A program made the translations under genes and the position numbers. From Mariniblastus sp. (GTDB taxonomy: Bacteria > Planctomycetota > Planctomycetia > Pirellulales > Pirellulaceae), in NCBI GenBank assembly GCA_011523945.1, contig WTFU01000092.1, positions 54,491 to 118,490 of the forward strand: a DNA stretch of 64,000 nucleotides, in the 5' to 3' direction. Positions 29,964 to 40,923 of this stretch are shown one piece after another (position 1 is the first letter of the stretch; every line of letters begins with the position of its first letter). The notes below the pieces were generated by a model. The model ran no database searches. It was not told the origin of the DNA and saw nothing but the letters and a program-made list of their open reading frames with translations.

Positions 29964-30998
29964 ATGCGATTTATTGGCGATCTAGATGACTCTCGGCAGG
30001 CAAGGAAGTTTTCTGCGTATTTGCTCGTAAAGGGTATCGAAACTCAGGTCGACGAGCTCGACGAAGGGAAGCGTTGTGAGATTTGGGTGAAGGATGAAGA
30101 CCAGTGTGACTCCGCGCTGGCTGATTTCAAAGCTTTTCAATTGAATCCTAACGATTCCAAGTATGACGGAGCTGTACAGCAGGCTCAGGTTCTTATTCGG
30201 GCAGAGGAAAAGAAACGCCAGCAGGCGCAGAAGCGAATGGTGAAAGTTTCGGGAGGCGCCCTGCCCAAACGCAATCAGTTAACGATTGGAATCATCATCG
30301 TCTGCGCAGTGGTTGGGCTACTGACTAGCTTTGGTGAAGGTTTGGGCAGTGGGGAAGGTGCTCGGGTGAAGTACGATGATCCGGTTTACAGGGCGCTTCA
30401 ATTTGTCTGTTTAAGTGAATCTGATCTTCGTAACGAACTTAAGAGTTGGGATGGCTCCAACCCAAATGATGATATTAGGTTACGACTTGCGAGTATTCGA
30501 CGCGGCCAAATCTGGCGATTGTTTACCAATGTTTTCATTCATTACGGAATTTTCCATCTCATTTTCAATATGATTTGGTTTTTCCAATTTGGAACTTTGA
30601 TTGAAAATCGTTATGGCGCGTCAAAGTTTATAGCGCTTCTGCTGGCGACGGCAATCTTTTCAAGCCTGTTCCAGGGAATAGTTCCCGGACGGGTCGGAGG
30701 GAGCGTGCCGTTTCTCACCACTGGCGGGTATTTGATAAGTGCGTTTGGCGGGATGTCAGGCGTGGTTTACGGGCTGTTTGGTTTCATCTGGATGAAATCG
30801 ACTTTTGATCCAAATTTCGGTTACCGCCTTTCACAGTCAACGATCATCATTCTAATGGGATGGATGTTTTTCTGCATGCTACCCGCGGATATGCGGGCTG
30901 GAATTGGATTCGGCAGCAATGTCGCCAATTGGGCGCATGGCGTGGGGCTGATCGTAGGTCTCGCCGCAGGTTATGCAACATCGGTCACTCGCCGCTAA
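29964..30998 (+). CDS. Rhomboid-family intramembrane serine protease (GlpG-like)
   Basis: N-terminal cytosolic domain; HYGIFHLIFNMIWFFQFG; AFGGMSGVVYGLFGF (GxSG); WAHGVGLIVG. Confidence 0.92.
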   Translation: MRFIGDLDDSRQARKFSAYLLVKGIETQVDELDEGKRCEIWVKDEDQCDSALADFKAFQLNPNDSKYDGAVQQAQVLIRAEEKKRQQAQKRMVKVSGGALPKRNQLTIGIIIVCAVVGLLTSFGEGLGSGEGARVKYDDPVYRALQFVCLSESDLRNELKSWDGSNPNDDIRLRLASIRRGQIWRLFTNVFIHYGIFHLIFNMIWFFQFGTLIENRYGASKFIALLLATAIFSSLFQGIVPGRVGGSVPFLTTGGYLISAFGGMSGVVYGLFGFIWMKSTFDPNFGYRLSQSTIIILMGWMFFCMLPADMRAGIGFGSNVANWAHGVGLIVGLAAGYATSVTRR

Positions 30999-31052
30999 TG
31001 ACCCAAAAGCGGTTGATTCAATGAATAACTTTGAAGCAATGAATATCTTTAA

Positions 31053-32081
31053 CTATTTGTTGATTGCGTTATTGGTGGAATCTGCTTGACGAGGCGAAGA
31101 TTCGACCTGTGTGTCGACCCGTTTCCAACCAAGCGGAACGCTGGGCCGGACGAAAGCTCCGAAGAAATCTTGAAGTTTGAATAATTGATTATTCAATTCG
31201 CGATCCTGAAATTGGAAATAGGTACTGGTTTCGTCACCGCGGGCTGGGTCGTAGTTAGCCGAATAAAGATGCATTGCTGACGGGAGAAAGTCTTTCCGGG
31301 CAATGACGAGTTCAATTTTGGAATACGTTCTGGCGTCTTGGATTCGTTTTGGGTAAAGCTCGAGCCAATACTCATCCTGAACACCTTCGGGGGTTGCTGA
31401 ACGCACCCAGTAACGTTCCTGAATTACTTTTTTCTCTGCACCAAAAATAAATGGAAGGGGACTCTCTGCAACATTCCCCTGCATACTTGGAGGAATTTTG
31501 GTTTCATAAAGACGCTTTGTGCTGAAGTCAAAATCGAATAGGCTTTTCCCATCGCAGATCCAGCGCTCTTGCGAAACCGCATCATTGGCCTGTCGATATT
31601 CTGCATCTCCATTGGGTGTTTGTGGCGGTCGGGAGAATTGAAGAACGTTGGTCGTTTCGTAACGAGCTCGATCGGGGGCTGCAAATCTAATTTGGCCTTG
31701 CGTAATTTTGTGAGCGGCAAGTCGATTGCTGCGAGGGTCGCGCCAATTAACAGCCTCACTGTCGTATTCATATCTGATGAAACCGCAGCGGTATTTTTCA
31801 ACCCGTTTGCTATTTTGTTCCCAGAAATCTAGCAGATCATTGACATATTTTTCATGTTCAGGATCGAGGGGGAATCCTGGGGGTTGCCTAGTTGGATTGG
31901 CAAGGGCTTGCTGTTGCGCTTGAGCCGTGGCGGCCATTTGTTCGGGCGAAAGCTGAACTTTTTGAGGTCGGTTCGTTGTTTCTTGTAACTGAGTCTGCGC
32001 CAAAATTGAACTGGCAAGGATCGAGCCAGCTAACATTGACAGACCAAACGCCAATTTTGAATTAATACACCCGTTAAGCAT
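31053..32081 (-). CDS. Secreted planctomycete-type hypothetical protein (TIGR03009-like)
   Basis: Signal-like N-terminus; conserved-looking WICDGKSLFDFDFSTKRLYETKIPP and ERYWVR. Family name is from memory. Confidence 0.6.
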   Translation of the reverse strand: MLNGCINSKLAFGLSMLAGSILASSILAQTQLQETTNRPQKVQLSPEQMAATAQAQQQALANPTRQPPGFPLDPEHEKYVNDLLDFWEQNSKRVEKYRCGFIRYEYDSEAVNWRDPRSNRLAAHKITQGQIRFAAPDRARYETTNVLQFSRPPQTPNGDAEYRQANDAVSQERWICDGKSLFDFDFSTKRLYETKIPPSMQGNVAESPLPFIFGAEKKVIQERYWVRSATPEGVQDEYWLELYPKRIQDARTYSKIELVIARKDFLPSAMHLYSANYDPARGDETSTYFQFQDRELNNQLFKLQDFFGAFVRPSVPLGWKRVDTQVESSPRQADSTNNAINK

Positions 32082-32212
32082 CTCTTCTTCCTTGAATCAA
32101 AGCCTTTTCTATCGCGCACGGAATCCTCGTGCGACGCTGAGTCTATCACTTCGTTGAGGAGTGACCTAGGTGAATCGAGCCGCTAGCATTTTTGTGGGAT
32201 AGTGTAGGGGGA

Positions 32213-33046
32213 CTAACCTTGGAGGTGTGATTCAATTCCACCAATCGCGTTAACGACGAGGGCTCTGAGGTTGGGGGCGGCGATAGCAGCGGCATCGATG
32301 ACCTCTTGTCCGGAAGTCGCTTCGAGTACATCTGGTTTGGCGACATTCGATACGACTGACATCGCGAGAACGCGCATTCCATAACGGCTTGCAACATTGG
32401 CTTCCGGGACCGTGGACATTCCAACGACATCGGCTCCCGCTTTTTTCAAAAATCGATACTCAGCCTTCGTTTCATAGTTTGGGCCGAGCATGGATGCGTA
32501 AACGCCTTGATGCAACGTGAAATCTTGTTTTCGTGCGCAAGCGACGGCTTGGGCGATTAATTTCCGATCGTACAGATCGCTCAATTGCGTTGGCCGCTGC
32601 TGATTCGTGGGCGGTGAAAGGTTGGTGGTAGAGCGAAACATGAAATCGAGATGACTTTCGATCAGCATGATCTCGCCGCTTTTGTAATTGGGATTAATTC
32701 CCCCGGAGGCGTTACTGATGAAAAGTGTTTGGATGCCCAGATGGTTCATCACGTGAATGGGGAGTGTCGAAAGATCGACTGGGTAGCCCTCATAGAGGTG
32801 GAACCGCCCCTGCATTGCGATGATATTTGCGCCGGCAAGGCGCCCGCAGACCAGTTGCCCCTGATGACCGGTTGCTGTGCTTTGTGGGAAGAACGGGATT
32901 TGTTCGTAGGGAAGAACCAGATCGACGGCGATTTCGTCGGCAACTTGTCCCGCGCCAGTTCCCAGAACAATACCGAAAGCGGGGCTAGATCCCCAATGCT
33001 TGGAGATATAATCCGCGGCTTTCTTGATGAGGGTGGGGAATTCCAA
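32213..33046 (-). CDS. Purine-nucleoside phosphorylase (paralog 1; Asn at specificity position)
   Basis: VLGTGAGQ, FPQSTATGHQGQLV, RFHLYEGY, SNASGGINPNYKSGEIMLI, ETKAEYRFLKKAGADVVGMSTVPE, MSVVSNVAKPD. Confidence 0.92.
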   Translation of the reverse strand: MEFPTLIKKAADYISKHWGSSPAFGIVLGTGAGQVADEIAVDLVLPYEQIPFFPQSTATGHQGQLVCGRLAGANIIAMQGRFHLYEGYPVDLSTLPIHVMNHLGIQTLFISNASGGINPNYKSGEIMLIESHLDFMFRSTTNLSPPTNQQRPTQLSDLYDRKLIAQAVACARKQDFTLHQGVYASMLGPNYETKAEYRFLKKAGADVVGMSTVPEANVASRYGMRVLAMSVVSNVAKPDVLEATSGQEVIDAAAIAAPNLRALVVNAIGGIESHLQG

Positions 33047-33137
33047 AGGCGCCTGCGACTTTTCAAAGCGTAAAAAATGAAGGCAGTAAACGAATGGTTG
33101 GTGTAATGGGAGTCGTGTTTGTTTTAGTCGAGCATCT

Positions 33138-33965
33138 CTAGGTTACTTCCTCTGCTAACACGCCAAGCACCAGTTCCGTCAATTTTGGTTCGGCTTCGTT
33201 AGCAATGCGAATGATTTCGTTAACGTCCGCAGGTTTAAGTGCATCGGCGAGGCACATGTCTGTGATGATTGAAAAACCAACGACCCGCATGCCGGCATGG
33301 ATTGCCACGATGACTTCCGGGACAGTTGACATGCCGACGACATCGGCGCCGATGGTTCGAAGGAATCTATATTCTGCTCGAGTTTCCAGGTTGGGACCGG
33401 CTACGGCGACCAGCACTCCCTGGTGTGCGACAATGTCTTGGGCTCTCGCAATGCGAAGGGCGCGTTCAATCAGTTGATGGCAGTACGGTTCACACATGTC
33501 AGGGAAACGCGGGCCCAAGCGATCGTCGTTAATTCCAATCAGCGGATTGTCTCCCATCAAGTTGATCTGATCCTCGATCAGCATGATGTCACCCTCGGAG
33601 AAGTAGGGATTCAATCCCCCAACGGCGTTAGAGCAGACGAGGAGGTCGGCACCGAGAGCTTTCATGACGCGGACTGGAAGGGTGATTTCTTTGAGGGGGT
33701 AGCCCTCGTACATGTGTATCCGCCCTTCCATCGCAATCACTGGAAGTCCATTGAGCGTGCCGCAAACGAGTTGCCCTTTGTGGGAAATTGCCGTGGACTG
33801 CGGGAAGTTGGGGATGTCGGCGTAGTCGATCGAGACTGCGTCCTCAATTTTTTCAACAAGTGATCCCAAACCAGTGCCAAGGATAATGCCGGCTCTAGGT
33901 GTTTGGGACCATTGGGATTGAATAAAGGCAACTGATTCTTGGATCTTATCAAACAAATCAAGCAT
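33138..33965 (-). CDS. Purine-nucleoside phosphorylase (paralog 2; Asp at specificity position)
   Basis: ILGTGLGSLVEKI, RIHMYEGY, SNAVGGLNPYFSEGDIMLIEDQINLMGDNPL, ETRAEYRFLRTIGADVVGMSTVPEVIVA, GFSIITDMCLAD. Confidence 0.92.
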   Translation of the reverse strand: MLDLFDKIQESVAFIQSQWSQTPRAGIILGTGLGSLVEKIEDAVSIDYADIPNFPQSTAISHKGQLVCGTLNGLPVIAMEGRIHMYEGYPLKEITLPVRVMKALGADLLVCSNAVGGLNPYFSEGDIMLIEDQINLMGDNPLIGINDDRLGPRFPDMCEPYCHQLIERALRIARAQDIVAHQGVLVAVAGPNLETRAEYRFLRTIGADVVGMSTVPEVIVAIHAGMRVVGFSIITDMCLADALKPADVNEIIRIANEAEPKLTELVLGVLAEEVT

Positions 33966-34108
33966 AACTGTGTCCTGAGTTCTGAAGTTCAGCGCTCCAA
34001 CCTACCCGACACTGGTTTTAGTGCTCAAGTGGCTATCGGTTGAACCGGTGTAAAACAATGGTCGAAACGGAGTGGCAAAAGCGTGCCGTGTTTGTTTTGC
34101 AGAGCTTT

Positions 34109-35551
34109 TTACTTGGTTTCAGAGCCTTCCAGTTTTTTTGAGGCAATTTTTTTTGCCATTGGTTCAAACTTGAATTCGTTGACGAGTTGTGCAGCGATCG
34201 GATCTACTCGCTGGGACACCGACTCTGCCATCGTAAAGACGAGCGTTACTCTTCTGCCGTCTTCATTGGTCACGTGATAATAGAACCAGTTGACCGGCAC
34301 GCCCTCTTCTTCACCGCCAACCACGACTTGCAGTGCCATGTGTCCGGCAAGTGTCGGGAGAGTTGTAGCTGCCAAAAGAACGGCGTTTTCGTCTGCCGAA
34401 ATAATTTTTGCGACTTCGGTTTTGTAGTCATCAAGGGTCAGTGGATTGTCGGCTGGACGCGAAGGGAGTTGGACGATGTTGCATTGTGCGAGAAGTTCGT
34501 TTCCATCGATGAAGCGAAGGACCGCAGCATCCTGTTCAGTTGCAATCATTTTCCAGCGAGGTTCGTAAGTCACCGAGAATTTACCTGCCTCACTTTGCCA
34601 GCGAACACGTTGACGAATTTTATTGTCTTTTCCCGTGTATTTGGCCAGTGATTCGTTGGAAAGTTTGTCGGTGGTGGCGTTCGTGATGCGGATGTCGATT
34701 TTGGTCTTTCCGTCAAACCCGGGAGCAATTTGGCCGGGGCCGCGGCGCTCGCGGACGGTCAACTTTAGGCTCGACAACGAATCATCCTTACGGTTGATCG
34801 TTGCAATTCCACTGAGTTCCATCTCCGTAACCACGTCGTTCACATCCCCGAGTAAAGTGCCGATGATATAAACACGTGCTGATTTAGAATCGTATTTCTT
34901 AAGCAGAATTTTTACTTTGGATTCTTCAATTCGATTCAGTCGAAGCATTTTGGCGAGTGCTTCAACGGGCGGTTCCCAGCTATCACCTTCTTTAACCGCT
35001 TCTCGGCTGAAGACGGCAGAGAGCGTCATTGGATCCGCAGGGTTTTGAATTAACTCAAGCTCTGCCTGGTCTAAGACTCCTGACATTGAGGCTAGTTCAA
35101 CCTGTTCGCCAGACTTTTCCCTGAGTCGAGCAACGATCAGTTGATTGTCTGAATTAAGCTCAGGTTTCGTCGTGCCCCGATCAAGTTTGATCCGTCCATT
35201 TGCATTTTCGAAAAAGCGAATCGACTGCTCATCGCTGGTCGTTCTTTGGAAAAATGATAATTTCGCATCGACATTTAACGGGAGAGGTACGATTTCTCCT
35301 GTCTCGTCGTTTGGAACCGTCACGGTTCCGCTGTGCATGAAATCCGAAGTGACCCGGCATTGGGACCCTTTTTCAAAAGTAATCCGGAGATCGATGGTCT
35401 CTTGGGCAAAGGCGGAAGATGCAAAAACGACCAAGACCAAGGCAAAATGAGTCAGTTGGCAGCAAAAAGTCGAAAATCGTTGGTTTTTAAGCATTATTCT
35501 TTCCAAGAAGTCGTCTAAAAAGCGCGAATTATGGGGTGTGTTCAAAAACAC
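34109..35551 (-). CDS. Secreted hypothetical protein
   Basis: 480 aa ORF; signal-like FALVLVVFASSAFAQ; DUF-like beta-rich sequence. Confidence 0.65.
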   Translation of the reverse strand: MFLNTPHNSRFLDDFLERIMLKNQRFSTFCCQLTHFALVLVVFASSAFAQETIDLRITFEKGSQCRVTSDFMHSGTVTVPNDETGEIVPLPLNVDAKLSFFQRTTSDEQSIRFFENANGRIKLDRGTTKPELNSDNQLIVARLREKSGEQVELASMSGVLDQAELELIQNPADPMTLSAVFSREAVKEGDSWEPPVEALAKMLRLNRIEESKVKILLKKYDSKSARVYIIGTLLGDVNDVVTEMELSGIATINRKDDSLSSLKLTVRERRGPGQIAPGFDGKTKIDIRITNATTDKLSNESLAKYTGKDNKIRQRVRWQSEAGKFSVTYEPRWKMIATEQDAAVLRFIDGNELLAQCNIVQLPSRPADNPLTLDDYKTEVAKIISADENAVLLAATTLPTLAGHMALQVVVGGEEEGVPVNWFYYHVTNEDGRRVTLVFTMAESVSQRVDPIAAQLVNEFKFEPMAKKIASKKLEGSETK

Positions 35552-35983
35552 CGCTGTTTGGTCAACAATCGACCAATTTTCGTCTCAAATCGAACAATCT
35601 CGTCTCGATCCGAAATGTTTGACAAGGCGTGTGATCAGGCGGATTAAGGCGGGAAATTCAATTTTAGGCGAAAAAAACAGGTGATTCGTGTTTATTCGTG
35701 AGTTTTTAGGGCGTTTTGGAACGTATTTTGCACCCCTTAAGTTATTAACTTCGGCGAAAAAAAGCCTTTTTATCAAGTGAGTTTCGGTTGATTGGGGGCT
35801 TTGAGGGGAATTGCTGTCGGTGAATGGTGGCGACTTTCGGAAGTTTGTCGGAGTGAGCGAGAGCGAGTTAATTGAACATTTGTTGGATTGGCTCGTAACT
35901 AAAACCGCAAGAACACTGAGGTTTGGTCGGTTTACATGATCAGGATGATCGTAGATGTTAGGAGTCTCGGAGTTTTGAATTGA

Positions 35984-37744
35984 GTGCGATGGGATAGTCG
36001 TGCTTATTTAGAGCAAAGAGACACAAAGGAAATAAGGCTTGTCATGCACTCCGATTACAAATGTGATTCAATTCGAGATTTACGCGATCAGCAGGTCCGT
36101 TTTGCGCCGCGGGACAAGAAAATTGAGCAAGTCGATTGTGCCGAAAAACTGCTGCGCGATATTCAGCTTGATCGAGATTATAACTTTGAATTTGTTTGTT
36201 TTCGGATTACTGGTTTCCGGCCCGAAAAATCAGCGATCGTAAAAATAAAAGGTGAGAACCTCCGTCACGATTTGCATTGCTTTATCGAAGACCTTTCTGA
36301 TTCGGCCAACGTCAGTGCGGAAGAATTCGGCCAGCCAGTTCATACCGTCGATGATTTAAGCAAGATGTTTAACGTTTCGACTAAAACGATTTCAAGATGG
36401 CGCCAGCAAGGTTTGGTCAGTCGCAAGTTTATTTTTAACGGTGGGCGTCGCCGCGTTGGTTTTCTCCATACCAGTGTCGATCAGTTCATTAAACGCAATC
36501 GGCAGAAGGTCAAACGGGGAGCCCGGTTTAGTCAGTTAAGAAAGGCAGACAAGGACGAGATCATCGAACGCGCTCGCCGGCTTGCCAAAGCCGGTGGCTG
36601 TCCTGCCGATATTACGCGTCGGATTGCTAAGCACATGGATCGAAGTGTTGAGACGATTCGGTACACAATCAAGCAGTTTGACAGTGATAATCCAACAATT
36701 GCAGTGTTCCCTGATCAAACGGGGCCATTGAATTTGGAGATGAAAGAGCGTGTTTACGCTGATTTCAGCGCTGGAAGATCTGCCGAATCGATTGCGAAGC
36801 GTTACGGTAGAACGAAGACGACGATTTATCGTGTCATCAACGAGGTGCGCGCTAACTTGATCATGGAGCTGCCTCTTGATTTTATGGACAACCCAGAGTT
36901 CCACCGGCGAGCCGCGGAAAAACGGATTGTGGATTCTGAGATGCCCGAACCAGAGACAAAAACTCGGAGGACAAAGCCACCGGCTGGTTTGCCACGCTAT
37001 TTGGCCTCGCTTTACGAAGTCGCTTTGCTGACTAGGGAGCAGGAGCAATACCTTTTCCGGAAGTACAACTTTCTCAAGTTTCAGGCCAGTCGCCTGCGTG
37101 GGAAGCTTGATCCGTCGAATGCGAAGTCGTCTGAGATGGATACCATCGAGAAGCTTTATGATGACGCTGTAAAAATTAAGAATCGGATCGTTCAGGCAAA
37201 CCTGCGTTTGGTGGTTTCGATTGCCAAGCGGCATGTTGCAGCCAGTGAAGACTTTTTCCAGCTGGTCAGCGATGGGAACATGTCGCTTATTCGAGCGGTT
37301 GAAAAGTTCGACTACTCTCGGGGTAATAAGTTCAGTACCTACTCCAGTTGGGCGATTATGAAGAATTTTGCACGCACCATTCCGGGTGCGTTCAAGCAGC
37401 GCGATCGGTTCCGGCCAACCTCCGAAGAGGTTTTCCTAGCAAAAGCGGATCAGCGAACCGACCGTTACTTGTTGGAGTCTGAACAGGATCTGAGAAAAAA
37501 GCAGGTCAATTCGATTCTTGAGATACTCGATGACCGTGAGCAGAAGATTATCGTTTGCCGATTTGGTTTGGATTACAGTTTTGAGCCTCAGACTCTGAAA
37601 GAAGTCGGTGCTCAACTCGGGGTTACCAAAGAGCGAGTTCGTCAAATTGAAGCTCGGGCACTCAATAAACTCCGTTCTGCTGCTAAAGAGCAGAACATCG
37701 ATCTGCCTGACAGTATCTTCTTTGAGCTCGAGTCAGGAAACTAA
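35984..37744 (+). CDS. Sigma-70 family RNA polymerase sigma factor with N-terminal helix-turn-helix module
   Basis: C-terminal sigma regions 2/4 (NLRLVVSIAKRHVAASEDFFQLVSDGNMSLIRAVEKFDYSRGNKFSTYSSWAI; LKEVGAQLGVTKERVRQIEARALNKLR). N-terminal MerR/excisionase-like HTH (TVDDLSKMFNVSTKTISRWRQQGLVSRKF) and a second HTH (SAESIAKRYGRTKTTIYRVINEVRA). ORF starts at GTG; ATG at 36044 is a likely alternative start. Confidence 0.9.
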   Translation: MRWDSRAYLEQRDTKEIRLVMHSDYKCDSIRDLRDQQVRFAPRDKKIEQVDCAEKLLRDIQLDRDYNFEFVCFRITGFRPEKSAIVKIKGENLRHDLHCFIEDLSDSANVSAEEFGQPVHTVDDLSKMFNVSTKTISRWRQQGLVSRKFIFNGGRRRVGFLHTSVDQFIKRNRQKVKRGARFSQLRKADKDEIIERARRLAKAGGCPADITRRIAKHMDRSVETIRYTIKQFDSDNPTIAVFPDQTGPLNLEMKERVYADFSAGRSAESIAKRYGRTKTTIYRVINEVRANLIMELPLDFMDNPEFHRRAAEKRIVDSEMPEPETKTRRTKPPAGLPRYLASLYEVALLTREQEQYLFRKYNFLKFQASRLRGKLDPSNAKSSEMDTIEKLYDDAVKIKNRIVQANLRLVVSIAKRHVAASEDFFQLVSDGNMSLIRAVEKFDYSRGNKFSTYSSWAIMKNFARTIPGAFKQRDRFRPTSEEVFLAKADQRTDRYLLESEQDLRKKQVNSILEILDDREQKIIVCRFGLDYSFEPQTLKEVGAQLGVTKERVRQIEARALNKLRSAAKEQNIDLPDSIFFELESGN

Positions 37745-37778
37745 TCAGCAGACCCTTGGTTTCGTATTGTGAGATGAT

Positions 37779-37813
37779 ACACAGCCACTGGGTTGCCGTG
37801 GCTGTGTTTTTTT
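37779..37813 (+). terminator. Rho-independent terminator of the sigma factor gene
   Basis: acacagccac-tgggttgcc-gtggctgtgttttttt, perfect 10-bp stem. Confidence 0.92.
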
Positions 37814-38605
37814 ACGGCAGGCTGATCTGAGTGCGTTGGTGCTCGAGGACGCCTGGATAGTTTCCCGAATCTGAGGGCCAGACGGACAAAAGACGGGTAT
37901 ACGCTAGGAGATGTGCGGTTCCGCTTTGTTCTTCGAAATTAAATGTCTGGACTTAAAACAGTTGACTCAGGCATTGAGTGAAGAGTCGGGGCCTTGATTG
38001 GGCTCTTCATTCCACTTCAAGTTTGGCCGCTGCAAAGGTTCGGGAGTGGTCGTTTTTGTCATTTCACTGCGCCGTTTCTTGTTTGACGGGAGCAGTTCGA
38101 ATGGCGATGGAAGCCAATTGCAGTCCGGGGGGCATTCAAATTGATAGGCCGGTGTCGTTATCTCAAACATTGGATCGCTTTCGCTTTAAAGGTGATTTGA
38201 GGAGTTATTCGAAGATGCCTACGGTTCATTACGTGAATTCTCTCAAAAAGGTCTCTGTTTTCGGTTCTTTCGCTTGAAGTGAAGAATTATTAACGATTCA
38301 TTGCCAGTTTGGGGTGAATTCGACGGTGGCGAACTGGGGGAGCGGGGGAAGTCGTTTTACCTCGGGTTGATGGAGTAGCTGAGGTGTCGAGGGGCGCTGG
38401 CTTGTTGCCTGGAAAGGCTGAATTGAAGGCCCAGTCGAGAAATGCCCCGAAATCGGCTCACTTCTCGCGGATATTTAGCCGATAGTCAGCGAGTCCCCGT
38501 TTAGATGGGGTAATTTCGTTGGGTCTTGTATTGTTCCACTGAAATTCTTGCAATTCGTATTGCAGGGTAGATCTATTTAGATATATTTACCCGACTAAAC
38601 TTTAC

Positions 38606-38678
38606 GCCGGCGTAGCTCAGTTGGCAGAGCAGCTGTTTTGTAAACAGCAGGTCGTGGGTTCAAGTCCCTCCGCCGGCT
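38606..38678 (+). tRNA. tRNA-Thr (anticodon TGT)
   Basis: Cloverleaf: acceptor GCCGGCG/CGCCGGC, anticodon loop TTTGTAA, TTCAAGT loop. Confidence 0.95.
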
Positions 38679-38807
38679 TTTCTCGTTCCCTTGTGGTTTT
38701 CGCAAAGGAGTGGGGTGTGGATTGTTGTGTCAGAGACCAATGGGATTGCGCGAAAGTCTTTTTTTTGCGTGTTTTGTGGGTTTTTGTCATAAGGCATTGA
38801 GTTTTTT

Positions 38808-38889
38808 GGGGGGTTACCGAAGCGGTCAAACGGGACAGACTGTAAATCTGTTGGCTATGCCTTCGCAGGTTCGAATCCTGCACCCCCCA
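38808..38889 (+). tRNA. tRNA-Tyr (anticodon GTA)
   Basis: Acceptor GGGGGGT/ACCCCCC, anticodon arm acaga-ctgtaaa-tctgt, long variable arm, GGTTCGAATCC. Confidence 0.95.
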
Positions 38890-39128
38890 CTGCTTCAAGT
38901 AGATTTTTCGATTGGCGAATTTGAAACCGCCGAAAGGGAAAAGGTGGGCGAAATGGGTGGTTTGCTCCTGTTTCGTAGCTGGAAGTGGCTGATTTGGTGT
39001 CAATTAGGGAAAATGTCCGCTGAAATTTGGGTTTTTTTGCTCACTTGTCATTGGGGTTTTCGCCTAAGTTGTTAGATTGATGAGTCAAGTTGGTTGTAAC
39101 GCGCAGGAGCTGCTGCGTGTTGTGATTA

Positions 39129-39200
<72 letters not shown>

Positions 39201-39243
39201 ATTTGTAGATTGATAGGATTTGGGCTCGATCTAAACGGGCTTC

Positions 39244-39315
<72 letters not shown>

Positions 39316-39415
39316 CTGATTGTGGTTCGGCTTGGTAACTTGCTGCGGCGGGTTGGTTGGTCGATTTTTAACTTGGTTGTTGAGATTAAAAACAGAAGAC
39401 AGGTAATAAGAAGGT

Positions 39416-40612
39416 ATGGCCAAGGAAGAATTTAAGCGGACTAAACCGCACGTTAACGTCGGAACCATTGGGCACATTGACCATGGTAAAACAACTACCA
39501 CTGCAGCGATTCTTGCAGTTCAGGCTGCGAAGGGATTAGCGGAAGCTAAGAACTACTCTGATATCGCGAAAGGTGGAACGGTTCGTGATGCGACTAAGAC
39601 CGTTACGATTGCGGTCGCTCACGTTGAGTACGAGACGGAAAATCGTCACTATGCTCACATTGACTGCCCGGGTCACGCCGACTTTGTGAAGAACATGATT
39701 ACCGGTGCTGCTCAGATGGATGGTGCGATTTTGGTCGTGTCTGCTGCTGACGGTCCGATGCCACAGACTAAAGAGCATGTTTTGCTTGCTCGTCAGGTTG
39801 ATGTGCCTGCTTTGGTTGTGTTTCTAAATAAGTGTGATCTTGTTGATGATGAAGAGTTGTTGGAGTTGGTTGAAATGGAAGCGCGTGAGCTTCTGAGTAA
39901 GTACGACTTTGATGGCGATAATTTGCCGATTGTTCGTGGAAGTGCATTGCCTGCTTTGAATAATCCTGCGGATGCGGATGCTTCTCAGTGCATCACTGAT
40001 TTGATGGATGCAATTGATAGTTATATCCCTGAACCGAAGCGTGAAGAAGATCGTCCGTTCTTGATGGCGATTGAGGATGTGTTCTCGATCGAAGGTCGTG
40101 GAACGGTTGCGACGGGTCGTATTGAGCGTGGTGTGATCAAGACCGGTGAGGAGGTTGCGATCATTGGTCTTGAGGCTGAGCCTCGCATGACCACCTGCAC
40201 GGGTGTGGAAATGTTCCGTAAGATTCTCGATCAGGGTCAAGCTGGTGATAATGTTGGAATTCTTCTTCGTGGTGTTAAGCGTGAAGAGATTCAGCGTGGT
40301 CAGGTGTTGGCAAAGCCGGGTTCAATCACTCCGCATGCTAAGTTCGAAGCTGAGATTTACTGCTTGAGCAAAGATGAGGGTGGTCGTCACACTCCTTTCT
40401 TCAGTGGTTACCGTCCTCAGTTTTATTTCCGAACAACGGATGTGACTGGTACTGCAAATTTGAAAGAGGCAGAGATGTGCATGCCTGGTGACAACGTCAA
40501 GATTTCGGTTGAGCTTCAGAAGCCAATCGCGATGGATGATGGTGTCCGCTTCGCGATTCGCGAAGGTGGCCGAACGGTCGGCTCGGGTGTTGTGACGAGT
40601 ATCGTCGACTAG
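39416..40612 (+). CDS. tuf: Elongation factor Tu
   Basis: [57 protein letters not shown]. Confidence 0.98.
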   Translation: MAKEEFKRTKPHVNVGTIGHIDHGKTTTTAAILAVQAAKGLAEAKNYSDIAKGGTVRDATKTVTIAVAHVEYETENRHYAHIDCPGHADFVKNMITGAAQMDGAILVVSAADGPMPQTKEHVLLARQVDVPALVVFLNKCDLVDDEELLELVEMEARELLSKYDFDGDNLPIVRGSALPALNNPADADASQCITDLMDAIDSYIPEPKREEDRPFLMAIEDVFSIEGRGTVATGRIERGVIKTGEEVAIIGLEAEPRMTTCTGVEMFRKILDQGQAGDNVGILLRGVKREEIQRGQVLAKPGSITPHAKFEAEIYCLSKDEGGRHTPFFSGYRPQFYFRTTDVTGTANLKEAEMCMPGDNVKISVELQKPIAMDDGVRFAIREGGRTVGSGVVTSIVD

Positions 40613-40749
40613 TTGCGATGGATGGCTGGTCGCTGTTTGGCCGGTTGATTTCAATTTGGTAAGCGTCGTGTGGTGATTTCCGCGCGGCGCTTTCCGGCGA
40701 TTTAAGGGCAGGCTCGTTCGTTTGGATCGGGTTGCTGTTGGTCAAGCGG

Positions 40750-40825
40750 AGGGGTGTAGCTCAATTGGTAGAGCACTGGTTTCCAAAACCAGCGGTTGCG
40801 GGTTCAAGTCCCTCCGCCCCTGCCA
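40750..40825 (+). tRNA. tRNA-Trp (anticodon CCA), with encoded 3' CCA
   Basis: Acceptor AGGGGTG/CGCCCCT, anticodon loop TTCCAAA, 3' GCCA. Confidence 0.95.
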
Positions 40826-40923
40826 TTTGAAGCGGTGTTGTTTAGTCGGCAAGGTTAGTATTGGTTGCAGTTGGCTTTGGGTGCGTTGTTCGTGTTCCGG
40901 GTTGGTTGTTTGTGAGGTTGCTT

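Noticed and set aside
37967-38277. Opposing small ORFs (67 aa minus, 99 aa plus) after the sigma factor
   Set aside because: No clear RBS or family similarity; cannot be supported from sequence alone.
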